Shown here in pieces: positions 13,501 to 23,950 of a stretch of DNA of 64,000 nt; the first letter of the stretch is position 1, and the number at the start of each line of letters is the position of its first letter. The notes under the pieces are model-generated. The model worked only from the letters and a program-made list of their open reading frames with translations. It had not been told where the DNA came from and ran no database searches. The stretch is taken from positions 883,954,335 through 884,018,334 of the forward strand of contig OY856410.1 in NCBI GenBank assembly GCA_963693085.1, written 5' to 3'. Source of the DNA: Alisma plantago-aquatica (Eukaryota > Streptophyta > Magnoliopsida > Alismatales > Alismataceae). The position numbers and the translations under genes were made by a program.

Positions 13501-13973
13501 CTTTCTTTGCCTGAGGAACTTTATGCCAATTATCATACTTAACACCACAATGGCTTCGAGTGACACACCCAAGATAGTTTACAAAATTATTGCGGTTCAC
13601 TCCAATTGCATTTCCTCTATTATCAAACTCAACAACCAATTTGGATCCACTGCCACTCAGCGCTATTAACTTCTTCAACAGAGTGATGCCCCTTTTCTTG
13701 TTAAGTGTTTGGTGTTGTGCATCAAGTTGCTCCAATGCTTCAGTGGGTACATGTGCATCATCAACCTAAAATTTGACAAAAATAAACACACATAATTAGC
13801 ACAATATAGAAATATGGGATATAAGACATAACTAGAAGATAATGGATTTTATAGAAATACAGGATATGATTTTTAGAACTTACATTGGTATCCTCTCCAT
13901 GCTCGTCATGGACAGCATGCTCATCATGGACTTCATGCTCATCATGGACATCATGCTCATCATGGTCAGCCAT
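10514..13973 (-). pseudogene. CACTA accessory gene with plant En/Spm (Transposase_24-like) domain and Ulp1-like C48 protease
   Basis: Multi-exon minus-strand gene. The start is ATG at 13973 and the stop TGA at 10516-10514. Exon 1 (13973-13884) encodes a repeated HDEH acidic/His leader. Exons 2-3 (13765-13478, 13378-13172) match the plant En/Spm domain (KKRGITLLKKL, NYLGCVTRSHCG, WHKVPQAKKDLIWKDLC). Exon 4 (ending near 12840) holds ALNVHDHTMGPKGY. A later exon (about 12750-12560) has the family hallmark ALGNPEHPGRVRG, followed by a Lys/Glu-rich helix exon (about 12480-12300). The 3' exons form a Ulp1-like protease: RHWELLVI (His), VYYLDPAG (Asp) and QDNGWACAYY (Gln, Cys) near 10860. Splice signals GTGAGT/GTAAGT and AG fit each junction. 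Two in-frame TAG codons (12898-12900 and 12095-12097) make it non-functional as read. The enzyme class removes SUMO-like modifiers; its role in transposition is unknown. Confidence 0.8.
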
Positions 13974-13987
13974 CTGAAAATGTCATT

Positions 13988-14126
13988 AAAAAGGCAGACA
14001 TTTAGCATTTGTATTAACTAGAAAAAGGCAAACATTTAGCATTTGTATTAACTAGAAAAAGGAAAATATTTAGCATTTGTATTAACTAGAAAAAGACAAA
14101 CATTTAGCATTTGTATTAACTAGAAG
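13988..14126. repeat. Four-copy minisatellite upstream of the accessory gene of CACTA A
   Basis: About 35-bp units with the core catttagcatttgtattaac are repeated four times immediately upstream of the accessory-gene start. Element B has one copy of the same sequence (inverse, about 32811-32852) at the homologous place, so the array expanded in A. Confidence 0.85.
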
Positions 14127-14184
14127 ATAATGAAAAATCAAATCTGAAAATGATATTGATATTAAAAAAACAAACATTTAGCTT

Positions 14185-14257
14185 CAATAAAAAAATATAA
14201 ACATACATGCCTCTAAAATTGTGATCTTTTATCAATAAAAAAATATAAACATACATG
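14185..14257 (-). pseudogene. Stub of the TNP2 3' end and deletion junction in CACTA A
   Basis: On the minus strand, 14240-14211 reads ttattgataaaagatcacaa then ttttag, and continues into aggcatgtatgtttatat. This matches the last codons, stop and 3' flank of TNP2 in element B (32716-32766). Everything of TNP2 upstream of this point is gone. An exact 25-bp direct repeat (14185-14209 and 14233-14257) brackets the stub. The left copy is the normal TNP2 3' flank and the right copy lies at the junction with the palindromic cassette. Confidence 0.7.
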
Positions 14258-14261
14258 TCTT

Positions 14262-14886
14262 GGCCAACAAACACATGTGATGTCATTCTTATATATAATA
14301 AATGTGTACCACCTATCACATCCTTGAACACCTAGTCTCACTAGTAAGTGTATAGTGTGTATTGGGTTTTCAAGAAAATTTCGGTAATATTTCCCCGCTG
14401 TTCTCTAAGTACATATGTACTTAGAGAACAAACGGGGAAATGCTACCGAAATTTTTTCGAAAACCCAATACACATTATGCACTTCATCCTAAGTGAGATT
14501 AGGTGTTCAAGAACAGTCCCAAACTGGGGACTATCCAAGATTTACTCCTAATGAGTAAATCTTGGATGGGTTTCTAGGCCAACAAACACATGTGATGTCA
14601 TTCTTATATATAATAAATGTGTACCACCTATCCCATCCTTGAACACCTAATCTCACTAGTAAGTGTATAATGTGTATTGGGTTTTCAAGAAAATTTCGGC
14701 AGCATTTCCCCGCTGTTCTCTAAGTACATATGTACTTAGAGAACAAACGGGGAAATGTTGTCGAAATTTTCTCGAAAACCCAATACACATTATACACTTT
14801 AAGTGAGATTAGGTGTTCAAGAACAGTCCCAAACTGAGGACTATCCAAGATTTACTCCTAATGAGTAAATCTTGGATGGGTTTCTA
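14262..14886. repeat. Tandemly duplicated palindromic cassette of CACTA A
   Basis: Two head-to-tail units (14262-14576 and 14577-14886), each bounded by ggccaacaaacaca; a third partial copy of that boundary lies at 14887-14900. Each unit contains a roughly 190-bp imperfect inverted repeat (14322-14511 in unit 1) centred on a perfect 32-bp palindrome (14399-14430 and 14714-14745; half-site tgttctctaagtacat). A separate small hairpin follows (arms 14533-14546 and 14554-14567). The cassette lies 5' of where TNP2 would begin. Element B has one copy at the same relative place and orientation. Confidence 0.9.
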
Positions 14887-14917
14887 GGCCAACAAACACA
14901 ATAATAGATATGTACAT

Positions 14918-14975
14918 GTTAGGGTTTCATCACGATTAATGTTAGGGTTTCATCACAATTGATGTTAGGGTTTAA
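14918..14975 (-). repeat. Three telomere-motif boxes in a 23-bp tandem repeat
   Basis: gttagggttt begins at 14918, 14941 and 14964, an exact 23-bp period. On the element's coding strand each reads AAACCCTAAC, the plant telo-box found in promoters and 5' leaders of host genes (general knowledge). It lies between the leader and the palindromic cassette. Confidence 0.75.
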
Positions 14976-15429
14976 TCAAATCAAATTAGGATGCTACAAT
15001 TGACAAGTTTAAATCTTATTTCAACATGCATCGAAATTTACTGAATTAGGCCAAACATTACGATTAGAAGCACAAATATATGACAAATATATGCAAGCAA
15101 CAAACCATTATATGGAACTAATCCTACATTATACACATACTTTTCCTGAGTAAGATAATATGCACTTCATTGAATTATTAATATCTGAATATATATAAGT
15201 TGTTTCTACCTACTTTGATGGGATTTTATAACATTCGAGTCTTCCATTTAAGGCATTAGATGCATATATTGCAGTTAATTGTGTTGAGATAAGAATCCCA
15301 TGTGATACACACGATTGAGAATATTTCACCATACTAGGAAAATACTATAGCATGTCCTCTCTAAATCTAGGTTCAGCATATACATCCAAATTAAATACAC
15401 AACTAGATATTCATTTAGGTGTTAGACAT

Positions 15430-15990
15430 TCATTTAGGTGTTCCTGATAACTCGCAGGTATGCACAACTACACAACTGTGGCAGAGAAGTACTGGAGGAA
15501 GCATACGTTTCGGTAGCAGCGGCAGACAAGTAGGTGAGCAACAACAACTGACCTCCCAGCAGTGGTGGCGGTGACCAGCGAGCTCCAGGCGGTAGGGCAG
15601 GCAGGTGCAGCGGTGGCCGGTGAGCTCTAGGTGGCAGGGCAGATAGACCAAGGAGTAGCGGCGTCGGCGGCAAGGAGAAGCGACGTCGGCAGGTGGCGGC
15701 AAGGAGGAAGGCGACGCGGCGGCGAGCTCCAGGCGGCAGGGCAGGCAGACCAAGGAGCAGCGGCGTCGGAGGCAAGGAGTAGCGGCGTCGGTGGGCGGTG
15801 GCAAGGAGGAAGGTGGCACGGCGGCGACGCAAGGAGGAAGGCGGCGGCGACGCAGAGCAGCAGCAGTGCCGTCGACGGCGACGTAGAGCAGCAGTAGCGC
15901 CGTCGACGGCGAGGAAGCAGCAGGCACCAGGAGGCGAGCAGCAGCGGGCGATGAAATTCAGAAGACAATGAAACAGAAGAAAGAGGACAG
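15430..15990 (-). promoter_or_regulatory. GC-rich leader / probable transcript start region of CACTA A
   Basis: Unlike everything around it, this stretch is very rich in G and C, built from ggcggc/ggaggaagg-type triplets with partial tandem copies (for example the 'ctccaggcggcagggcaggcag' type at about 15574-15603 and 15726-15750). All three minus-strand frames are open for long distances, as expected of triplet-repeat DNA, and none resembles a known protein. Element B has a similar GC-rich block (28340-28730) at the same position relative to its terminus. A 5' leader is more likely than a protein, but a short Pro/Leu-rich coding exon cannot be excluded. Confidence 0.5.
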
Positions 15991-16015
15991 TGGCCGTTCG
16001 AGGGTCTATTAAGTT

Positions 16016-16450
16016 GGTAAAAGGCGTCGGTTATAAAATACAACCGATACCTAATGTCTTCGGCGTCGGTTCTACTTAAATAACCGACGTCCAATTAGAT
16101 AAAATTTTCCCTAAATAGTATGGCAGGAACCATTATCGGCGTCGGTTATCAACGGATAACCGACACCTAAGCTGGAACTTTTCGCACAATTTTTCATCTT
16201 ATATAGGCATCGGTTTGTTGGTAAAAACCCGACGCTGTATGTGCCAAATTTTTTTTGCTCAAAAATTGGATTTCGCGGGCGATTTTAGGCGTCAGTTGTT
16301 TGTTATGCAGCCGACGCTGAATACAAAGCGGTACCCGTGTCTGGGTGGTGTTCGAATATAGACGCCGGATTTACTAAATAGCCTATGTGTAATGTTATAG
16401 GCGGCGGTTTTTGTAAATAATCGATGCCCAGAAAAGCGACATTGAATGTT
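16016..16450. repeat. Right subterminal repeat array of CACTA A
   Basis: Copies of ggcgtcggtt and the inverse aaccgacgcc/taaccgacgtcc, mirroring the left array. It ends against the right terminal inverted repeat. Confidence 0.85.
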
Positions 16451-16451
16451 G

Positions 16452-16465
16452 TTTCTGTAGTAGTG
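16452..16465. repeat. Right terminal inverted repeat of CACTA A
   Basis: tttctgtagtagtg is the exact inverse of the left end (9804-9817). TGC target duplication at 16466-16468. Confidence 0.95.
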
Positions 16466-16468
16466 TGC

Positions 16469-16699
16469 ACTTAAATCCTCCTTCATCTTCTCTGAATATT
16501 TTTGGAATTTCTTGATCTTTGGAGTGAATGTGTATAATTGGACCATTTTCCTATAATAAACAAGTAAATCTAATTAAAATGCTAATTTAGGAGACAAAGG
16601 CAAACTAAAGTAATTAATCCTAAAACTAGGAAATAACAACAAACGTCCCCAAGAAATGGTCTAAAATATGAGATAAAACAAATAAATATGCATTCATCA
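16469..16699 (-). repeat. Right LTR, portion right of the CACTA insertion
   Basis: Continues the LTR match to 4674-4904: acttaaatcctcct, gagacaaaggcaaacta, cctaaaactaggaaataac, ending in attcatca. Joined to 7783-9803 (with one TGC removed) it restores alignment with the left LTR. Confidence 0.75.
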
Positions 16700-16899
16700 G
16701 TAAGGGAAATTACTTGCACGACGTATGTTTGCTTATAAAAAATAAAAAATATCTATAATAAATCGATACAGACGTAGAACATGCTCATGAAGATCCAATA
16801 ATTCCACTCTCCCACACTGACATTCTCGAGAATTTGAGAGGCCTAACTCTGCCTCCGTTCTAGGACTTTAGGATATGAATGTTCAATTGATGAAGCAAT

Positions 16900-17560
16900 A
16901 TATCTATGTGAAAGAAATTGGATGGGTACCATACATAAAAGCAACAAATATATCTATAAAAATATGACAAATTTGTGGAGCTTTGTTGTCACCATGAAAG
17001 TAATTGAAAGATACATAGGTTTCCTCACACTATAAGACTGCATCAATTCACATTTGGATGCATGCTGATAATTTATGATTGATGAAACTAGACAATCACT
17101 ATTTCCTAGTGCAACTATCAAGGAAGTATGATTATCTAAAATCACTCATGGATATACATGGAAAATGATGAGTTCCCATCTCGGTGTGCAACCTTGGGAC
17201 CCATACATCCTACCAATAAGAACCCTAGGTTAATTGTGGCCTACATATGTATACCAAATCTTCATATCTTCATTCACCGATGATGTTGTCTCAAGGATAC
17301 CTAAAAATTATATCAATACTACTATTAGAGATGACACAAACACTAAAAATAAGAGGAGAGGCAAGTTCATGAGGATTTTCGTGAAGCTCGATATAAGAAA
17401 ACTCTTGATCCTATCTATTGTGTCCAAGGGGATGAATACAAATATAGATATGAAAACCTTCTTGGTATGAATGTATTATGGCCATATAGGATAAAAAGGT
17501 GAAGAATTAGGGTAACGATAAAAAATGAGAATGCTACCAAAAAGGTAGTCAAGGTAAGCC
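16900..17560 (+). pseudogene. LINE ORF1 remnant (DUF4283 / zinc-knuckle linker region)
   Basis: Plus-strand fragments match the order of plant L1-type ORF1: LGVQPWDPYILP (about 17192-17227; family pattern W-x-P-x-F), AYICIPNLHIF (about 17238-17270; pattern WVRLPNLPL), RRGKFMRIFVKLDIRKLL (about 17355-17408), then after a frameshift VQGDEYKYRYENL (about 17425-17460; pattern V.YE.L before the zinc knuckle). The Cys-containing knuckle itself is not recognisable. ORF1 would bind the element's RNA. It is followed on the same strand by ORF2 remnants. Confidence 0.55.
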
Positions 17561-18199
17561 AAGACATGGATTCTTAAGTTAGCATAGATCTTAATAATTC
17601 CACTATATCTATATCATGAAAAACCCTTCAAATAAGAAGGACAAATGTTGTCAAACAAACCATCAGTGAAAACTAGAAGCAAGTTCATTAATCTAGAACT
17701 AGATGGTGTGGAACTTGTCAATATCGTTGACCCACACATAGTGTCTGATCATATTGGAAGAATTGATTGGCATTAGCATAAAGAAAACAACAACTAGAGG
17801 AACAACCAACATGGCTCAGAGGAGAATAGACCGCCACTCCAAGATGGACTAGAAACAAAGAACCAAGTAGATGAAAATAGGAAGGAGAAAACTTTGGCTG
17901 AAGGCCAAGAGAATGCCCACATAGCTAACATGTAATTGAAAATGAAGCCATGGTGAATCCTAGAGGTAACTCGACGGCTACCCCACCCATGAAGTTTTGC
18001 TTCAAAATATCATCTACATCAGTGGATAATGTGGTGCAATCCTCCTTGGCACACAACTTGGGGAACAATTTTGGGGTTCATTTGAGGAACATGGACATCT
18101 TGTCCTCAAAGGATTTACTAAGGTAGGGATGTCATTAAGTATAGAAGGAAATCCATCAAGTGTGCACTGAAGAGGAAAAGAAGGACGGGGAGCCTTTGG

Positions 18200-21100
18200 A
18201 GAGACAAAACCAAATGGTTTAATGATCCGTGCATCATGGAATGTACAAGGTATGTGCTCATTGAAAGCACAAAGTATAGTCAAGGACTGTCTAAGTGATT
18301 ACAAAATTGACATCTCATCCATTGTTGAGCCAACAACTAGTGGTTCACAAGAAGAGAGGATCATAAAATGTTTGGGGTTCAATGATTCACACAGAGTGGA
18401 GGAGAATGGATGCTTGGGAGGTATTAGGGTAATGTGGAATAGAAGATTGCGGCACATGGAGGTTCTATCCTCCCACAAATAGTTCATCCATTTGTTGGTA
18501 AACAATCATTACCCCCATTACATTTGTTTATGCTTGCACTGAACAAACCAACTGGTTTTTTCTTTGGATTTGTCTTTATACTATTGATTCTTCTTCACAA
18601 CTAACATGAATGGTTCTTGGATACTTTAATGTGGTGTTAAGTATATCTAAGAAGATTGGAAGTGACATAATTAACTTTAGTAGAAGTAGATAATTATCAT
18701 AGGCTCTTCGAAGGCAAGTTTAGAGGAATTATGGACCGTTGGGCCCAAAATGAATTTCCGTAAGGGTATTCTCCATTAGAGGTTATATTGCATGATAACT
18801 ATTCATGAATATTTGGAAACTCCCCCAAGTACCTTAGTTGAAGTTCTACCAAGATACTCATTTGATCATGCATTGATCATAGTCAGAACAACAATGTCAA
18901 ATTGTACTTGGATATTCAAAATCAAAACAAATGTCAACCAGAATAAAAGAGCAGCCTTTAATGATTTTCTAGTAAGATCATGGGATGACTCAACTAAATT
19001 TAAATAAGTTTTAAACAAGTTTATAAACAAGGATGTGATCTGGAATAAATAAGGAAGGAAGAAGGAATACAAAAAGGACAGTCTTAGGATCACTATTCGG
19101 TGGATAGAGATAACTAGACAACTCCTATTCTAGAGAACTGGATGATCAAATATCATCTATCCGGGCACCATACACTCTCATAATAAACAATGAAGAGGTA
19201 TAATGAAAAAAATAGCTTGTTGTGATTAGATGAGGCTAGGTATCCCAAAAACATTTGAAATATAGTCACAGCAAAGAGGTAGCATAACTACATCTAAACT
19301 CAAAGGTGATAATGGTGAATTGGATGAGGGAAACTAGCTCAAAGTATTGATTTTGAATCATTTCTCAATCATGTTTCAAGAACCCACATGAGTGGAGCAT
19401 ACAACCTATAATGTAATTTCATGTGCATTTATTTTTATCTATCATAAATGTGACAATTCACCATGTTAGAATTCTAGATGACGAAAGTCACACCACATAA
19501 ATAAAAATGGATGCTAATAAACCCACAAAGCCTTGTGGTATTGATGTCAGTTCCTTACGAAGGAACTAGGGACATATCAAGGAGTATTTATACCTAATGG
19601 TTGTCAAGTTCTATGTAGGAAAAAGTATTTCCAACTCCATGGAAAATCCAATGATTGTGCTCATCCCCAAAACCATCACCCAAGAGAATTTGAAATAGTT
19701 GACAAAAATTACCCTTAACAATGTCAGTGTCAAATTAATATCCAAAATTGTATTGGACCCTATAAACCATTTTTGTATAGATGGATATATCTACATAAAA
19801 TTAGTTTCATACCTGGCGTTAAATCATTGTAAACATAATATTGTTCCTGGAAGTAAAACACCTAACGATAGTAAAAGTTGGATGCTTGAGGAATACATAT
19901 ATAAAGCTTGATCTTTATGAATCCTACAATATAATGAGTTGTTATTTCATCCTTGACACACTCAGAAGAGGAAATACTACGGAGAACTTGATTCGACTTA
20001 TCATGAGCATCATGGCATCATGGGAAACCTCTATTGCTTGTGGTAGATAATTATTGCCTTTCTCAAAGCTTCTATAGGAGTTAGGCAGGGATATCCTCTG
20101 TCACCCTATATATGTTTACTATGTCTCAATCATTTAAGCCTAGATATTTCTAAAGAAGAGCACACTGGGAGAAGGAAACCTCTTAAGATGATAAGGCAAG
20201 GGCTGACCTTCACTCACCTCTGCTTCACAAAAATATTTTTTATGGTGAAACATGTGCAAAACAAGAAAGTTTGATGATGAAATGACAAAGATTTTGAAAT
20301 TGTTGTAGGACATTTTCTAGTAAAAGAGAAATATGTGGTGTTTTTCTCCAAGACTATAAAATTATGTTTAGTAGGAGGACCACTAGAAGTTTGGGGATTC
20401 TACACACAGATAACTTCAGGAAACATCAGGGTGTTCTTATCTTACATAAAAGATCTACTAAAGCTATATACCTCAATATGATTAGTGCCATCGAGGCGAA
20501 GATCTCATCTTGGGTCGATCAATACTATTCTTTATAGGGAGAGTAATCATAATCCATACTCTGTGCTATGCCTACATAATATTCCATACTCTGTGCTAGA
20601 CCTACATATATTATGCAAACAACTCACTTACCTAATTTGGGTTGTCACCATATTGATGAAGAGTTCGGTACCAAAAAATTGGGTCTATGGTTGACACCAA
20701 ATCTCAATGGGGTATCAAATTAATATAGGAGTGGCTCAACATAGAAACTTACTCCTCAATTATCAACATGTGCCTACCCACTACCCAACGTGGTAAAGAC
20801 ACTTGATTTTCTTGGAAGAATGCAACATCAAGTTCAATACAAAGGCTATATATCAAGAATTTTGAAGAGGGACAAGGATGTTGGACAAAGAAATTGAAGC
20901 TTAAATTACCTTAACACACAAAATTCTTATTATGGTAGGCCCTCTATGGCAAACACCAACTGTAATACATTTTTCAGAAGATTTGCATCAAACTCAATGT
21001 GTTTGCATTATGGTTGTTTAAGTGAATCAACCATGTATGCTATTAGGGAGTACATATTTTCTTAAGAGGTGTGGACCAATCTTTAGGTGACATTCAACAT

Positions 21101-21750
21101 GTACTTTGATAACAAAGGGAAATGAACAAATGGTTTTCCTATTATATGAAAAAAAAATTAACTTAGTGCAACACATATGGTTTGCAATGATCATCTGTAA
21201 GATTTGGAAGCTAAGAAATAACCATATCTTCAACAAAAAGATGGTCATCATTCCATAGGCAACCCACACCATCCTGTAACATTAGACTATTCAAGATAGT
21301 CTTCACAAACACCACTAAAGGAAACATGATCACTACAAAATCGAATATGTAGTAGATTCCACTACCAAGGGAAGATGAACAATATTAATTCTTTTATGTG
21401 GATGTCATCAAATGAAAACAAAAACCAAATACCAGTTTTGTTGTCAGAGACCATATGTGGAATTGGCTTATTGGCAGCTACAAATATTTTATAGGCACAT
21501 ACATTCCCAAAATAAATATTATGACCATAAGAGAGGCTTGGATTCATTGCCAACTTTTGAGGAAAATATACTCATCGAGTCATACAACACTACTGCATGC
21601 AAGATAATGACTGGAGAAGAGGAGACACCCCAAAAGTATGTTTTGATTATCCAATGGTTTTGTAGACTTATTAGCACAAGAACTAGCATCAAAGCCGCCC
21701 ACACCAAGAGAAACCATAATAGGATAGCTAAAATCATAGGTAAATAGGCA
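18200..21750 (+). pseudogene. LINE (L1-type) ORF2 remnant: endonuclease, reverse transcriptase, zf-RVT
   Basis: An endonuclease start is seen at 18222 (RASWNVQGM, IVEP, GGIRVMWN at about 18418-18441) with the late SFDHALI motif near 18860. Reverse transcriptase remnants include KPCGIDVSSL (about 19525), PMIVLIPKT (about 19648), NVSVKLISKIVLDPINH (about 19720), KLDLYESYNIM (about 19905) and GVRQGYPLSPYI (20077-20112). The catalytic FADD-type box is degraded (HLCFTKIFFMV near 20217-20250). A zf-RVT-like IWKLRNNHIFNKK lies at about 21198-21240. Stops and frameshifts occur throughout. Together with the ORF1 remnant this is one old LINE copy on the plus strand. Confidence 0.7.
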
Positions 21751-21849
21751 TACAAACATGATATGTATGAATTTAGATGGAGCAATTGTGCTAAATTTTC
21801 TTTTGATCTCTTTAGAAAAGAATGAGTGCAACAACATTCCATTCTGTTA

Positions 21850-23950
21850 TGTTCACCTCTTCTATCATGTACCAGAGGACATGATGCATAACACTACCTT
21901 TTGGGAATTTGAAAAGAAAACATAGTTCATTTTTTCCTATCTTTATTAAATGATTCACATAAACCACTGATATCATAAATTTCTATAGTACTGACATTGT
22001 TTATAAAAGACACTTTCCCAAATTTGTAGTATTGATGTCCTTGATAGCTAGTTATCTATTATGAAATCTTCCTTTTAAACAAACTTGGATCCATGCATAT
22101 GTAATCGTTCTTTCGCATACACTTGTATTTTTTTATTATTGGTCACTGTGATTCATCATTCTCTCCATTTATCATTTTCCTTCATTACTCTATTAATTGT
22201 ACGAATCTATATATCGACATTTTTATTTTAGGTACATGTCTTATTAAGTTACTAAATGAAATAAAAATATTTTCCATTTATATGGAAAAAATAAGTACAA
22301 TAAACTTGAGGATAATAAAACTACTAATATAGAAGTTACATGATGGTAGAAAGTAAGACATCTCAAATTTAGACACTTATACTTTCACATAATAGTTTTA
22401 TAGAATGTCTATCTATTTCTTACTTGAAGAATGTTGTGTGGAAATGTCCACTGGTGTTCCAAGTAACCTTACTTCACCATAAAACAAATCCTAGATTATT
22501 TATAAACCTTTATCATAATGTATCGATATGGATAGTTTGTTAAAATAGACTAAGGGGGATTGATTGGGAAAAGAGTCTAAAATTAGGGAAATCTCGAAGG
22601 AAGATGGTGATGAAATTGAGTAAGAATTATATAAGTAGAATTTAGAAGTAACAAGACAATTGTGAGATTTACTTTGATAAGAATATTTTCTTTGTATGCA
22701 TGTGTGGTTCATATAAGGTTAGTTTTGTAAATTAAATGGATAGTATCCATGACTTGCAATTAATATTTTTTATTAATTTATATAGTCAAAATATGTATCT
22801 TCATAATATGTTTATACAAGTAATTTTTTTAAAGAAAATATAATTCCGTTAGTGAAATTGAATCATGGCAAATAAATGGGAATGGGAAAACACTATGTTG
22901 ACGATTATATCTTCATAAATTACAAAATAAAGAAAAATAATATGAAACATATTCATATATGAGTGGGACCTTCTTTTCTATATCATTTTTTATCTATCAT
23001 ATTGTAAACCAAGTTAAGTTAAATCCAACTCGCAACAAGGACACACTATAATGTGTAAAGTAGACACAAACCCCTAGGCTCTAGAGACTTCAATAGAAAT
23101 ATTTAAAATTAAGGATTTACCTAAAAGTTTGTGAAATTGTGTTTGTTATTTGAGATGTGACTTAAATAGATGACACATGTTTCAAGAATTTCTAAATGTA
23201 AAATCTAAAAGGATTTGGTTAATACACAAGAATGTAGAGAAAAATCATGTCCATAAGATGATCGATCATTGTCCAAGGAACACCATCTAACAAGATGTAG
23301 GGTAGGTCCATGTGGTGCACACATTGATCAATGTGGCTCCAAATTAATGGATGTGGCTTGATGCAAACAATTGATGTATTTGTCAAAAAATTCATGACAA
23401 TATCAGAAGAAGGGTATAATGGGTGTCTTTGACAAAAATATAATGAAACTCTCAAATGAACTTTCAACTATTTATACCCATTTTTCTCCTTTGTCCATCT
23501 TGATAACCCATGGATGTTTGTAGTCAAAACTATAGTTTATATTAAGACATTTCATGAAAAATCATTTTTCATTGAACCCCAAATCATTTGCTAAATTGGT
23601 TTTTCCTTTTGGATCAAATTCAAACTTAAAAGACAAACTAGTTGTATCCTTCATGTCATTCTTTATTTTGGCATCAAAATTGGTGATCCTAGTGAGTTTA
23701 AACCCATTTGGAGCTAGGGGTGTGGGGGAGAAGGCGGGGACGCAGGTGATGCCAAAGAGACAAGTCCCTAGGACGATTGAGAAAACTAAGAACAATAGAA
23801 GCAAATGCATGCGATGAAAGTTAGTGATCCTATCATCAATGCTAATATCTCTGGAAGACCTGGTGCATAGGTGGAGGGACTCTCCATACCACAAATAAGT
23901 TTTGAGTTTTGATTTTTAGGAATGAGAGGGAGTCAGGATAAGATTTTAAC
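21850..23950. other. AT-rich stretch with no recognisable gene
   Basis: Only short open frames of low-complexity composition. No terminal repeats, domain motifs or hairpins that I could support. It may include the 5' region of the LINE ORF1 remnant that follows. Confidence 0.4.

Larger units (their letters stand above)
9804..16465 (-). mobile_element. CACTA (En/Spm) DNA transposon A, deletion derivative lacking the transposase gene
   Basis: The ends are CACTACTACAGAAAT at 9804 and the inverted copy at 16451-16465; 14 bp are identical. Flanking triplets TGC (9801-9803 and 16466-16468) are a perfect 3-bp target duplication, as the superfamily makes. The left LTR at 4657-4674 shows the empty site with a single TGC. 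Inside, reading right to left: subterminal repeats, GC-rich leader, telomere-motif minisatellite, duplicated palindromic cassette, a stub of TNP2, a complete accessory gene and subterminal repeats. At 6662 bp it has lost the roughly 3 kb TNP2 transposase that element B retains, so it would depend on a transposase supplied in trans. Confidence 0.93.
2561..16699 (-). mobile_element. Non-autonomous Ty3-type LTR retrotransposon (tRNA-Asp-like primer site), with a nested CACTA element
   Basis: Two long direct repeats (2561-4904 and 7783-9803 continued at 16469-16699) bracket a short 2.85 kb interior. A primer-binding site at 7751-7768, read on the minus strand, resembles the complement of the plant tRNA-Asp 3' end used by Tat/Athila-type Ty3 elements. 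A purine-rich tract (ggggtgatt on the minus strand, 4905-4913) abuts the other LTR. The element therefore runs right to left: 5' LTR on the right, 3' LTR on the left. Flanks gtgag (about 2555-2559) and gtaag (16700-16704) may be a decayed 5-bp target duplication, but the LTR edge is uncertain by a base or two. No reverse transcriptase or integrase is present, so it could move only in trans. Confidence 0.7.

Noticed and set aside
15430..16094. Overlapping Pro/Leu/Arg-rich open frames on both strands
   Set aside because: Triplet-repeat GC-rich DNA keeps all frames open. The location matches a CACTA leader, and no domain is present.
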